From positions 65,285-104,412 of the forward strand of contig JABLXV010000002.1 in the NCBI GenBank assembly GCA_013177895.1: a stretch of 39,128 bases of DNA, given 5' to 3'. The notes under the pieces were generated by a model. That model made no database searches, had not been told where the DNA came from, and worked only from the letters and a program-made list of their open reading frames with translations. A program made the position numbers and the translations under genes. This document shows, one piece after another, positions 7,627 to 16,200 of this stretch (the first letter of the stretch is position 1; the number at the start of each line of letters is the position of its first letter). The stretch comes from Brevinematales bacterium. Its GTDB lineage: Bacteria; Spirochaetota; Brevinematia; Brevinematales; GWF1-51-8.

Positions 7627-7667
7627 CTAATTGACGGGTGCTTTTAAAAACCGCCGCTTCACGGCCT

Positions 7668-7790
7668 GCTGACGAAGACGGAAATTTAACTATTTTCCGT
7701 CACTGCGATACCCCGCGCTACAATAATTTTTAATGCGCGGGGTGAAGCAGTCTATATAACATGATACATATTAATAAAATAGATTGCTTC
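7668..7790. repeat. Interspersed palindromic repeat, copy A
   Basis: The segment 7668-7754 closely matches 30516-30601. It holds two hairpins: GACGGAAA/TTTCCGTC (7677-7684 with 7694-7701) and CCCCGCGC/GCGCGGGG (7711-7718 with 7735-7742). The boxes GTCACTGCGA and GAAGCAGTCTA resemble the REP-like GTCATTGCGA...GAAGCAATCT repeats seen in many genomes. Copy A extends further: GAAGCAGTCTA (7744-7754) is followed by its near inverse TAGATTGCTTC (7780-7790). It lies in the 392-bp gap between the fliJ and lipoprotein genes, outside any coding frame. Confidence 0.85.
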
Positions 7791-7899
7791 TAACGCGCTT
7801 CAAAAATATTTCCTGAAACGCCCTGATAATTTATTCTCCTTTTGCTTTTAATTTTCCGGTTTTCAGGGTAAAATATAAGCGTACCGAAAGGAGAATATT

Positions 7900-8244
7900 A
7901 TGCGTTTCTTCCGTTTCTATCTCGCTTCAATATTATTATTTTTTACATTTATATCCTGCTCGGAGTTCCTGAGCACAGGCGGACTGATCGCCACCCCGTA
8001 CAACGGCCAGACCGTGAAGGGCATACAGACTATCGTCATTTCTCCCGCGGACGACGTGCTGGTCGATTCGATTTATCTCTACATCAATTTCCAGCTTGAA
8101 AAAACCCTGACTACCGCGCCCTACCAGTACGAATGGGATACGTCTTCCATCTCTAACGGGTGGTGCACGATCTCGGTCGAGCTCTACGACCAGCTTGGCG
8201 GGTATCCGATCACCGACGCCATACAGGTGAAGGTCGACAATTAA
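7900..8244 (+). CDS. Small lipoprotein with a bacterial Ig-like domain
   Basis: A 114-residue protein. The N-terminus is a lipoprotein signal ending in FISC, with the acylated Cys at about residue 20. The rest is a single beta-sandwich domain: GGLIATPYNGQTVKGIQTI, then VDSIYLYINFQLEKTLTTAPYQYEWDTSS and a WCTISVELYDQLG strand. This is the pattern of Big-9 or Ig-like modules that follow N-terminal anchors in envelope proteins. Its function is unknown. AAGGAG is six bases upstream of the ATG. A poor promoter-like TATAAG is at 7874-7879. Its TAA overlaps the truB ATG by one base (TAATG), so the two are translated from one message. Confidence 0.75.
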   Translation: MRFFRFYLASILLFFTFISCSEFLSTGGLIATPYNGQTVKGIQTIVISPADDVLVDSIYLYINFQLEKTLTTAPYQYEWDTSSISNGWCTISVELYDQLGGYPITDAIQVKVDN

Positions 8245-9128
8245 TGGGAAATGTTTCAGGCATCCTCCCCATCCATAAACCATCCGGCATCAGTTCATTC
8301 GACGTGATCCGCCGGCTGACCAAAGTGATCGGCGTCAAGAAGATCGGACACGGCGGCACGCTCGATATGCCCGCGAACGGGGTGCTTCCACTGCTTCTCG
8401 GCGAGGCTACCAAGCTGTTCGATTTCCTCCTGCGCACCGATAAAATCTACCGCGCCGTCGTGCAGTTCGGCGCATTCACGGGCACCGACGACGCCGACGG
8501 GGAGATTCTCCAACGCTTCGACCGGAAGGTTACACCCGGCGATATTTCCGCGGTCCTCCCGCGCTTCACCGGCGAAATCACCCAGATCCCGCCGAAGTAC
8601 TCCGCCCTCAAGACCAACGGGGTGCGGAACTATCAGCTCGCCAGACGCGATATGGATGTGCCCGATAAACCCCGGACGGTGAATATTATCAACCTCGTCA
8701 TGGAGAGTTTCGACCCCGACGCGCAGAGCGCGGTGATGACGGTCACCTGCACGTCAGGGACATATATCCGCGCGATCGCGCGCGATATCGGCCAGACCCT
8801 CGAATGCGGGGGATATCTTACGGAGCTGACGCGCCTGAAGAGCGCGGGTATCTCCCTCGACCGCTGTCACCCTATCGAATCCGTCACCCGCGAAAATTTC
8901 GAGGGGCTGCTGATACCGGTCGGCGACTCCCTTCCGTTTATTCCCCCGCTCGCGCTGATTCCCCCGGCGGACACTGTCCTTTCCGGGAAACGCCTGTCCG
9001 ATGCGAGCTTCGACGCGCCCACAGTTAGCGACGGGGTCTACCGCGTGATTCAGGGAACGGCGTTCCTCGCGCTCATCGAGCGCTCCGGCGGGCAGTACCG
9101 TTACCTGCGCGTATTCAACGGGATATGA
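8244..9128 (+). CDS. truB: tRNA pseudouridine(55) synthase
   Basis: TruB isomerises U55 in the T-loop of tRNAs. The 294-residue product opens with GILPIHKPSGISSFDVIRRL and has the catalytic Asp D41 in GHGGTLDMPANGVLPLLLG. PPKYSALKTNGVRNYQLARRD and TCTSGTYIRAIARDIG follow in the usual order. Residues MPAN after the catalytic Asp replace the common PLAT. The C-terminal 60 residues are a short, divergent PUA-like region. The start at 8244 overlaps the preceding stop by one base. The frame remains open upstream to 8160, but homology starts at the 8244 methionine. There is no strong ribosome site, so translational coupling to the lipoprotein is likely. Its stop overlaps the next gene's start (ATGA). 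Confidence 0.95.
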   Translation: MGNVSGILPIHKPSGISSFDVIRRLTKVIGVKKIGHGGTLDMPANGVLPLLLGEATKLFDFLLRTDKIYRAVVQFGAFTGTDDADGEILQRFDRKVTPGDISAVLPRFTGEITQIPPKYSALKTNGVRNYQLARRDMDVPDKPRTVNIINLVMESFDPDAQSAVMTVTCTSGTYIRAIARDIGQTLECGGYLTELTRLKSAGISLDRCHPIESVTRENFEGLLIPVGDSLPFIPPLALIPPADTVLSGKRLSDASFDAPTVSDGVYRVIQGTAFLALIERSGGQYRYLRVFNGI

Positions 9129-10444
9129 AGAAACGTATCCTGCTCGTCAATCCGCACATCGAGGATTTCGCCGCCTACGACCATTTTTCAAAGCCCCTCG
9201 GGCTTCTCCGGCTCGCGGCGTACCTCAAGCCCGGGTTCGATCTCCACTTTATCGACGCGATGAACCGCTCGCATCCGGGACTCGCCGGGATGAAATTCCG
9301 CGATAACGGGACGGGCCATTTCTATAAAACATTTATCCCGAAACCCGCGCAGTTATCCGATATCCCCCGCCGCTTCAAGCGTTACGGGCTCCCGGACGGC
9401 CTTTTCCGCGCCGCGCTGCGGGATACTCCGTTCCGCCCGGACTACATTTTTATCACATCCGCGATGACCTACTGGTATACCGGCGTCGTCTATACGATCG
9501 GGCTGATCCGCGAGGTATTCGCCGATACCCCGATCGTGCTCGGCGGGATATACCCGTCGCTGATGCCGGAGCACGCTGCGATGGCAGTTCCCGTAGATTA
9601 CATCGTACCTCATCAGAGGCTGGCGCGGGTATTGAAGCATATCGGCGAGATGACAGGGGTCGAGTTGAACTCCGTGGAATACCGCGCGCCGGAGTACGGA
9701 TTGACGGGGGAGTTTTACTACGCGCCGGTCTATACCTCGCTCGGCTGTGTGTACGCCTGCGCGTACTGCGCGTCGAACATCCTCGGCGGGTTCGAGCAAT
9801 TCCCGCCGGAGCGGGTCGCTGAGGATATCCTTCGACTCCGTAAACAGTACGGCGTGCGGCATTTCGCGTTCTACGACGACGCGCTATTCGTGAACTCCGG
9901 GAATCATCTGGACAGGATACTTGAGATACTGATACGCGCGGGATTCGACGGGAAATTCTACACCCCCAACGGGCTGCATATCCGGCTTCTGGCCGCGCGG
10001 ACGGCCCGCCTGATGAAAGAAAGCGGGTTCGCCGATATCCGGTTATCGCTGGAATCGAGCGACCCGGAGTTCCAACAGTCGCAGGGAGCGAAGGCTACCA
10101 ACCGGGAATTCGAGAACGCGATAGGGATTTTACATACGGCGGGATTCGGGCGAAAAAATATCCATGTCTATACGCTCGTGAATATCCCCGGGCAGGACGC
10201 TTCCGGTACGGGTGAGACGATGCGGTATATCTTCGCGAACGGCGCGGTGCCGAGGCTCGCGTATTATTCCCCTATCCCGGGTACGCCGGATTTCCGCCTC
10301 GCGGAAAAGATCACCCCGCTCGGCGACCCCCTCTTCCATAATAATTCGGTCTATATGTACCGGAGCGGGTTCGACTATCAAACCCTTCTCCGCCTGAAAG
10401 AACTGGAAATCCGCTACAGGCGTCAGGCGGAAGCGGAGGACTAG
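9125..10444 (+). CDS. Radical SAM protein with B12-binding-like N-terminus
   Basis: A 439-residue protein. The N-terminal 170 residues look like a cobalamin-binding-type Rossmann domain (ILLVNP at 5-10, PLGLLRLAAYL, DYIFITSAM, VLGGIYPSLMPEH). A radical SAM barrel follows with the cluster motif C208-x3-C212-x2-C215 in LGCVYACAYCAS, then FAFYDDALF and LSLESSDPEFQ. Proteins of this layout act in methylation, lipid or cofactor chemistry; the substrate cannot be read from sequence. The typical DxHxxG B12 ligand motif is not evident, so cobalamin use is uncertain. It overlaps truB by four bases (ATGA). Its TAG stop shares the CTAG palindrome with the stop of the convergent glmM-like gene. Confidence 0.85.
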   Translation: MKKRILLVNPHIEDFAAYDHFSKPLGLLRLAAYLKPGFDLHFIDAMNRSHPGLAGMKFRDNGTGHFYKTFIPKPAQLSDIPRRFKRYGLPDGLFRAALRDTPFRPDYIFITSAMTYWYTGVVYTIGLIREVFADTPIVLGGIYPSLMPEHAAMAVPVDYIVPHQRLARVLKHIGEMTGVELNSVEYRAPEYGLTGEFYYAPVYTSLGCVYACAYCASNILGGFEQFPPERVAEDILRLRKQYGVRHFAFYDDALFVNSGNHLDRILEILIRAGFDGKFYTPNGLHIRLLAARTARLMKESGFADIRLSLESSDPEFQQSQGAKATNREFENAIGILHTAGFGRKNIHVYTLVNIPGQDASGTGETMRYIFANGAVPRLAYYSPIPGTPDFRLAEKITPLGDPLFHNNSVYMYRSGFDYQTLLRLKELEIRYRRQAEAED

Positions 10445-11802
10445 AGAAGCCCGCCGATCTCACGGAATACGCTGTCGAGAAGCGCGGGGTCGTCCGATTC
10501 GCCTATCAGCCGCACGACCGGTTCGGTGTTCGACGGGCGGATGTGCGCCCACACCTTCGCGCCGCCCTGTTCCCAATCGAGCCTCAGCCCGTCGAGAACG
10601 GATACCTTCGCGCCGGGGTAACGGCGCTCTATCTTCTTATATAATTCCGCGACATCGCCGGAATAATCGAACTTCGTTTTTTTCATCGCGTATTTCGGAA
10701 ATCCCGCCGCGATCTCCGACAGCGGCTTATCGGTGCGGGTCATCAGCTGGAGGATAAGCCCGATCCCGACCAGGCTGTCGCGCGCGGTGTTGACCGTGGG
10801 GAAAATAACCCCGCCGTTACCCTCGCCGCCGATCAGCGCCCCATGTTCCTCGATACCCTCGACCACATTCGCCTCGCCGACTTTGGAACGGTACGCATGT
10901 ACGCCGTGTTTTTCGGCTATATCCTCCGCCATCCGGGAAGTGGACATATTGACCACAACGTCTCCCTTCACGGTCGCGGGGTCGGACAACACGCTCTCCA
11001 CCCCGAGCGCGAGAGTCATCTCCTCGGACAGGACACATCCCTTCTCGTCGACTACGACCAGACGGTCGGCGTCGGGATCGGTCGCGAAGCCGATATCGGC
11101 GGAAAAATCGCGCACGGCCTTCTCCATATGACGGAGGTTCTCAGGGGTCGGCTCGGTTCCGCGCTCGAAACGTCCGTTAATCTCGCCGTTGATGATTTTA
11201 TATTCGCACCCCAGCGCTTCGAGAAGGAGCCGCGAGGATTCCCCGCCGGCGCTGTTCACCGGATCGACCAGAACTTTATACTTCTTCGCGATGATTTTAC
11301 CCGCGGCGAGGTACTCTACGACCGCGCGGACATGAGAGGCAAGTATCGAGTGATCGAGCTCGTACCCCCCGATAGAGCCGTACGCCGCTTCGGCTCCCTC
11401 GCGTATCCCGAGGTATCCCTTGATTTCCGCGATATCCTTTTCCCCGGTAAACACCCCGCCCGCCTTCACGTATTTCAGAGCGTTCCACTCCACGGGATTG
11501 TGCGAGGCGGTGATAATCAGCCCGCCGTCATAGCCGTGCATCCGCACGCCGTACAGCACAGTCGGAGTGGGAACAATCCCGCAGTCGGTGACGTCGAGCC
11601 CCATCGCGTTCAGGATGGACGCGGTATACGAGGTAATCATCGCCCCGGTAGGACGCGCGTCCCGCCCGATCAGTACTTTCTTCCCGCCGCGCTTGCGGAT
11701 ATATTCGCCGAACGCGACCGTATAATCCATCAGCGACTCCAGTGTCAACGAATCGCCCCAAATCCCCCTGACCCCGGAAACGCTTACCTTGAGTTCCGAC
11801 AC
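10441..11802 (-). CDS. glmM: Phosphohexomutase, phosphoglucosamine mutase-like
   Basis: An alpha-D-phosphohexomutase of 453 residues with four domains. GVRGIWGDSLT is the N-terminal loop, and the phosphoserine is S100 in TASHNPVEWNALK. The metal loop is DPDADR (242-247), the sugar loop GEGNGG, and the phosphate loop RPSNTEPVVRLI near the C-terminus. GlmM converts glucosamine-6-P to glucosamine-1-P for UDP-GlcNAc and cell-wall synthesis. GEGNGG differs from the GlmM loop of E. coli but occurs in GlmM-annotated proteins of several phyla; a phosphomannomutase role is possible. The start is GTG at 11802, with GGAGGG four bases upstream. Promoter at 11830-11858. Monocistronic and convergent with the radical SAM gene, overlapping it by four bases. 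Confidence 0.85.
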   Translation of the reverse strand: MSELKVSVSGVRGIWGDSLTLESLMDYTVAFGEYIRKRGGKKVLIGRDARPTGAMITSYTASILNAMGLDVTDCGIVPTPTVLYGVRMHGYDGGLIITASHNPVEWNALKYVKAGGVFTGEKDIAEIKGYLGIREGAEAAYGSIGGYELDHSILASHVRAVVEYLAAGKIIAKKYKVLVDPVNSAGGESSRLLLEALGCEYKIINGEINGRFERGTEPTPENLRHMEKAVRDFSADIGFATDPDADRLVVVDEKGCVLSEEMTLALGVESVLSDPATVKGDVVVNMSTSRMAEDIAEKHGVHAYRSKVGEANVVEGIEEHGALIGGEGNGGVIFPTVNTARDSLVGIGLILQLMTRTDKPLSEIAAGFPKYAMKKTKFDYSGDVAELYKKIERRYPGAKVSVLDGLRLDWEQGGAKVWAHIRPSNTEPVVRLIGESDDPALLDSVFREIGGLL

Positions 11803-11829
11803 ACTTCCCTCCAGAAATACTTTGCATAG

Positions 11830-11858
11830 ATTATAACCCGAAACAAGGGTTTCGTCTA
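11830..11858 (-). promoter_or_regulatory. Promoter of the phosphohexomutase gene
   Basis: The minus strand reads TAGACG (11858-11853), a 17-bp spacer and TATAAT (11835-11830). The -35 box matches four of six bases. A small palindrome AACCC-N7-GGGTT lies in the spacer. The -35 directly abuts the T-run of the upstream terminator, so the giant-protein operon and this gene are separated by almost nothing. Confidence 0.7.
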
Positions 11859-11859
11859 T

Positions 11860-11892
11860 AAAAAAAGCCCCATCTCTCGCGAGACGGAGCTT
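11860..11892 (-). terminator. Rho-independent terminator of the giant-protein operon
   Basis: On the minus strand a 12-bp stem (11892-11881 with 11876-11865, two or three G-U pairs) closes on a GCGA tetraloop and is followed by a T-run of about seven. It lies 30 bp past the stop of the PorV-like gene. Confidence 0.93.
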
Positions 11893-11922
11893 TACAGATA
11901 TTAAAAGGAGGGGAATCTGTTA

Positions 11923-13197
11923 TTACTTGGTTTTGTCCTTCTTCTTGTTCTTGTCGACTACAGGAGGTTTCTTGTTATCAGCAGGATTAGTCTTATTAGC
12001 ATCCGGCTGGACTACGGGAGTCGTATTTGCGTTATTGACGGCATTATCGGGCTGCGCAACCACGTTCGTGCTTGCCTTCGAGAGTTCGTCAAGTTCCTGA
12101 TCGGCTTCCATGCCCTTCTCGTAGACAAACGCGCTATTGGGGAGAATGTACGAGTAAGTCAGACCCGCGACATGCTTCATCGACCCGTTGTTAAACCCGT
12201 ACTCGAACGCATAATCGATATTGATCTGGTGCGCCTTCCCGAAGATATACATAAATCCGATACCGGCCGTACCGGTTATCACATCTTCGCTCACCTTCAA
12301 CTGTTCCCAGATCGCGCCCAGACGAATGGAAAGTATCTCACCTTTGAACGGTTTAGATTCAAATATCTCATGCGCCGATAACTGCTTGAACTCAAAACCG
12401 ATATTATACGAGGTGTTTGCCGAACGGTTATCGCTGGCATCCTTTCCATAGGTTACCAAACCGATCCCTATCATCGCGTTTTTCATAAAGAGGATATTTC
12501 CGATATTCCAGTTGGCTCCCAAACGGAATTCTGACGCTAACGTATCGGTGCCGTCGGGCTGAATCGAGATGTTCGGGGCTATCAGGTTTTTATAGCTTAA
12601 TCCCAGACGGATAGTTTCACTGAAGTCATAGGTTAAACCCACGTCGAGACCGAACGATACCTTCGACATCATTCCTCCGAGCGCGGGGTTCAGAACCACA
12701 TCCTGATGCGCGCCGACCGCGATATCGTATATATTCAAACGGATACCGATGGAGATTTTCGCTCCGCGCGAGATCACATCGTTCAAATCTTTCGCATAAA
12801 TAAAGCTGTACACACCCTCATGGTAAATTTCCATAGTCCCGTCGGATACCGACAGGCGATGGAACGCGAACCCGAGCGCGGCGCGTTTCGTAATGAACGG
12901 GTCGAAGCTCAACGAGAACCCGTTAAAGAACGGCAGAACAATGTTCACATCGATAGAATTGAGCGAAGAGCCGTCGTTAAACTGGGAATACGGGGTATTC
13001 CATCCGCTGTATATCTGAAAACTTTTTGCAAGCGCGATAGATGCGGGATTATAATGCATCGAGTTCACACCGTCGAATTCCCCGAACATCGCGTTACCGA
13101 GAGACATACTTCTCGCGGTATAGCCCAAGTCCTCGAACGCCGCGTAAAGAGAACCGCTCACCATCAGTATTGTAATAACCGTCAATAACTTTTTCAT
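11923..13197 (-). CDS. UPF0164/PorV-like outer-membrane barrel protein
   Basis: A 424-residue exported protein with signal peptide MKKLLTVITILMVSGSLYA. After cleavage comes the family-typical start: ARSMSLGNAMFGEFDGVNSM and HYNPASIALAK, as in PorV/PorQ and UPF0164 (FadL-like) proteins. About 12-14 amphipathic strands follow to about residue 370, consistent with a beta-barrel. The last 55 residues are a Pro/Asn/Lys-rich tail (NTTPVVQPDANKTNPADNKK), probably disordered and periplasmic or surface-exposed. In Bacteroidota, PorV shuttles type IX secretion cargo; spirochaetal UPF0164 proteins have no firm function. It is the last gene of the operon with the two giants, 28 bp after the second. AAGGAGGAATAAG precedes the ATG. 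Confidence 0.85.
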   Translation of the reverse strand: MKKLLTVITILMVSGSLYAAFEDLGYTARSMSLGNAMFGEFDGVNSMHYNPASIALAKSFQIYSGWNTPYSQFNDGSSLNSIDVNIVLPFFNGFSLSFDPFITKRAALGFAFHRLSVSDGTMEIYHEGVYSFIYAKDLNDVISRGAKISIGIRLNIYDIAVGAHQDVVLNPALGGMMSKVSFGLDVGLTYDFSETIRLGLSYKNLIAPNISIQPDGTDTLASEFRLGANWNIGNILFMKNAMIGIGLVTYGKDASDNRSANTSYNIGFEFKQLSAHEIFESKPFKGEILSIRLGAIWEQLKVSEDVITGTAGIGFMYIFGKAHQINIDYAFEYGFNNGSMKHVAGLTYSYILPNSAFVYEKGMEADQELDELSKASTNVVAQPDNAVNNANTTPVVQPDANKTNPADNKKPPVVDKNKKKDKTK

Positions 13198-13225
13198 CTT
13201 ATTCCTCCTTTTCCAAGTATATCTA

Positions 13226-16200
13226 CTAACGCGCCAGTACTATCGTTCCGCTGTACGTATTACCGTCAGCGATCACGCGATAGACAAACACACCGCTTTT
13301 AACCGGATATCCCTCGTCATCGGTCCCATCCCAGAATACTTCAGCCTGGGTATATCCGCCGCCTTCGAATGTAAAACTTCGTACCAGTTCGCCGCTGAGG
13401 GTATATATCTTGATCTCATATTTTGCGACCTCTTTCGCGAACCCTACGGAAAGTTTCATATTCTTAAAGCCCTTGTCCGTACTGAACGGAGTAAATATCT
13501 TGGGATCCACCGTTACATTGACAAATCCCGGAGCTATTTCTTTTATAGAATTTTCCCCGAATATCGCATAGTACTGGTGGATATAGCTTACCTGCGCCGT
13601 AACCGAGTTCTCGAGCGTATTCACTTTACCCCCGATCCTCATCCATTCGCCGGTCATCTCACGCCAGTAATAGATCGCAAGAGAGTTTTCACTCCATCCC
13701 TGCGCGGCGATATTGGTTTCGTTGTAGTACAGTTTCAGGGTTAAATTCCCCCAAATTTCCTGCGCGGTTACATCATAGCCGTTGATATCGCTCATATCGA
13801 GATAGAAGACTTCCAGATTATTCCTGTCCGCGGGGGTCTGGATATATCCTCCGCCGACTTCCGCCATCTGCTGTGAGTTAATATTAGAAATCCACATATC
13901 CACGGCGAAATAGTTCCTGATAATTCCCGGCGGGACAATCAGTACGCTATTCAGGTCGTCCAGACAAAGGGACTGCTGAACTACGGTAGAATTAGGATTA
14001 AAGGAATCCTTTTTCATCTTATAGTTCACCCCGTTGGTAATCTGGTTGATCACAACGTTAATATTCGATAATACCGAAGATTTATAAAGATCGCCGCTGA
14101 AGTTTATCTGATAGGCTCCAGGCGGGACATAGTCGAGCACATAGTATCCGTTGGCGCTATTCGCCGCGGCGGTGATCAATTCCCCGAATTTATTCGTCAT
14201 AATCGCGTTCGTCGAACCGGGCATCAATAGCTTCACGGTCGGGTTAGCCGATCCGGGCAGGACATACCCGATGATACGCCCGAAGTCCGCGAGCAGAACG
14301 GGTGTATAATTCCATTCGCCCGTATATACCTTCGTGCTCGCCCATTCGAGGTTCCCGTCATACTGCACCTGCGCCGCCATATTGTTCGTCCAACTCGTGT
14401 TGTTCGTATAGACCACATAGAAATGCAGCGTCGTTTCGCCCTTAGAAATATCCTGTCTCGACGGGAGCAAGCCCACCGCCGCGAAGTTGATGAGCACATT
14501 CGACGGGGTAGTCGTATACGGCAGGAACGCATGATGATAATCGGAGTAGATATTGGTGATCATCAGGTTAGTAGTATTGAATTCAATACGTATCTTCTGT
14601 ATCCCGATATCATACATTCCGTTCTTGACCTTGTATACTATCTCGTTGTAATGATCGATGCTGTAAAGGATCTTCTTATTGTATACATAAGCCTCGGTCG
14701 GTTCCTGCGGCGATTTAAAGTAAAGATTCACGTTCATCAAAGTCGAACCGTAGGAACTGGTATTATAAGAATATACCTTCATTAGCAGATTCTTCGCCGT
14801 GAATACACTGTTCGTGAACTGGAACGTAATCAGGTTAGTCTCCCCGGGGAAGAACCCGTTCGCGCCGCTGTAAGTAATAATCAGCTTGCTTCCAATATTC
14901 GTAGCGGACGCCCCGGAATGACCCGTGTTAATAGAAGATACGATATGATTCCCGATTTCGTTCGGCAGGATAATCACATTGGAATACACAAGGTTTTCGT
15001 TGGCATTCCTGTTGCTCAGGATGAAGATGAAATTATTCGTTTCAATTTTCAGGCTCGTATTAATCAGGAACCAGCTGGAAATCTGATAATTCGTGATATC
15101 CGCTAACGGTATCTTCATATACTGCTTGAGTCCGTTGTTCGGCTCGCGCACAAACCCGTATCCCGACCCGTTATTCGCTTTGACAGTATAGGACAACGGG
15201 TACATTTCCACCATATTCGTAGTATCCCATATAGTCATAGTCACCGTGTCCTGCTGGCCTTTCGGGAGGAAGTTAGCGCTGTTCGTATAAGCTACTATAA
15301 TATACGATGCGGTCTGCTGTGCGATCACACCCTTCGAACTGGAAGGCGCGGTGATATTATTAAATATCGCCGGTATATCGATACGAACGTATTTTACCGG
15401 TTCGGTACCGCTGGTGTTATTATCGATCGTGAAAGATATGGTGTTATTCAGTCTTGTCGAGTAAACTGTTTTCGACGCCGCTGTCAGTTCCGCGGACGGC
15501 GCTTTGACGACATTGAGGTACTTCGAGTCGGTATTAGTGGTAGTATATGCCCCAAGTACGCCGTTCGACGCGACCGACTGGAAGAGGTAACTCGCCAGAT
15601 TGGTCGAGAAGTTCGTTACGCTCAACGTCAGGGTATTGGTCAGCCCGACGGCGAAGTCTGAATAGAACAGAACGAATTTTCCGGCGCTATAGGTAATATT
15701 AGTCGTCATCCCGTTGACATCGGTCAGCTTGAGATCATCCATCTGGTTGGTAAACTGATCCGGTATATAAAGCACGATCTTCTGAGCTTTATTGCTCCCC
15801 GTCGCCTTATTGATTAAGCGGAAGGTAATCGTACCGCTGTTCTGACTGCTGTAGAAGTCGTTGGGACTCATTTCAGCGGCTACGGACGGAGCGGGCATCT
15901 GGAAGCTCACCAGGTTCGTACCCACGCTGACGGATGACGAAATATACTGCCCGGCGGACGTGTTATACATCACATTCGCGGTAAAATACGCGGACGAGTT
16001 ACCGAAGTCGATATTATCCCGGATTTTCAGCGTAATCACATCGTTGGATGACGGTGGTATCGGCGTCGGATAATTAACGAGTATATAATTGGAACCGACT
16101 ACAGGAGCGCTACCCTTAATAGTAGTAGCAATCAGCCCGGCATTGGTAAACGGCGACGCGAAAAATACCTTGACGCTTGTGATATTATTCGTTCCCGTAC

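Noticed and set aside
7668-7790. Insertion sequence or CRISPR fragment
   Set aside because: No transposase frame, no target duplication, and no regularly spaced repeats. The twin hairpins fit a REP-like element.
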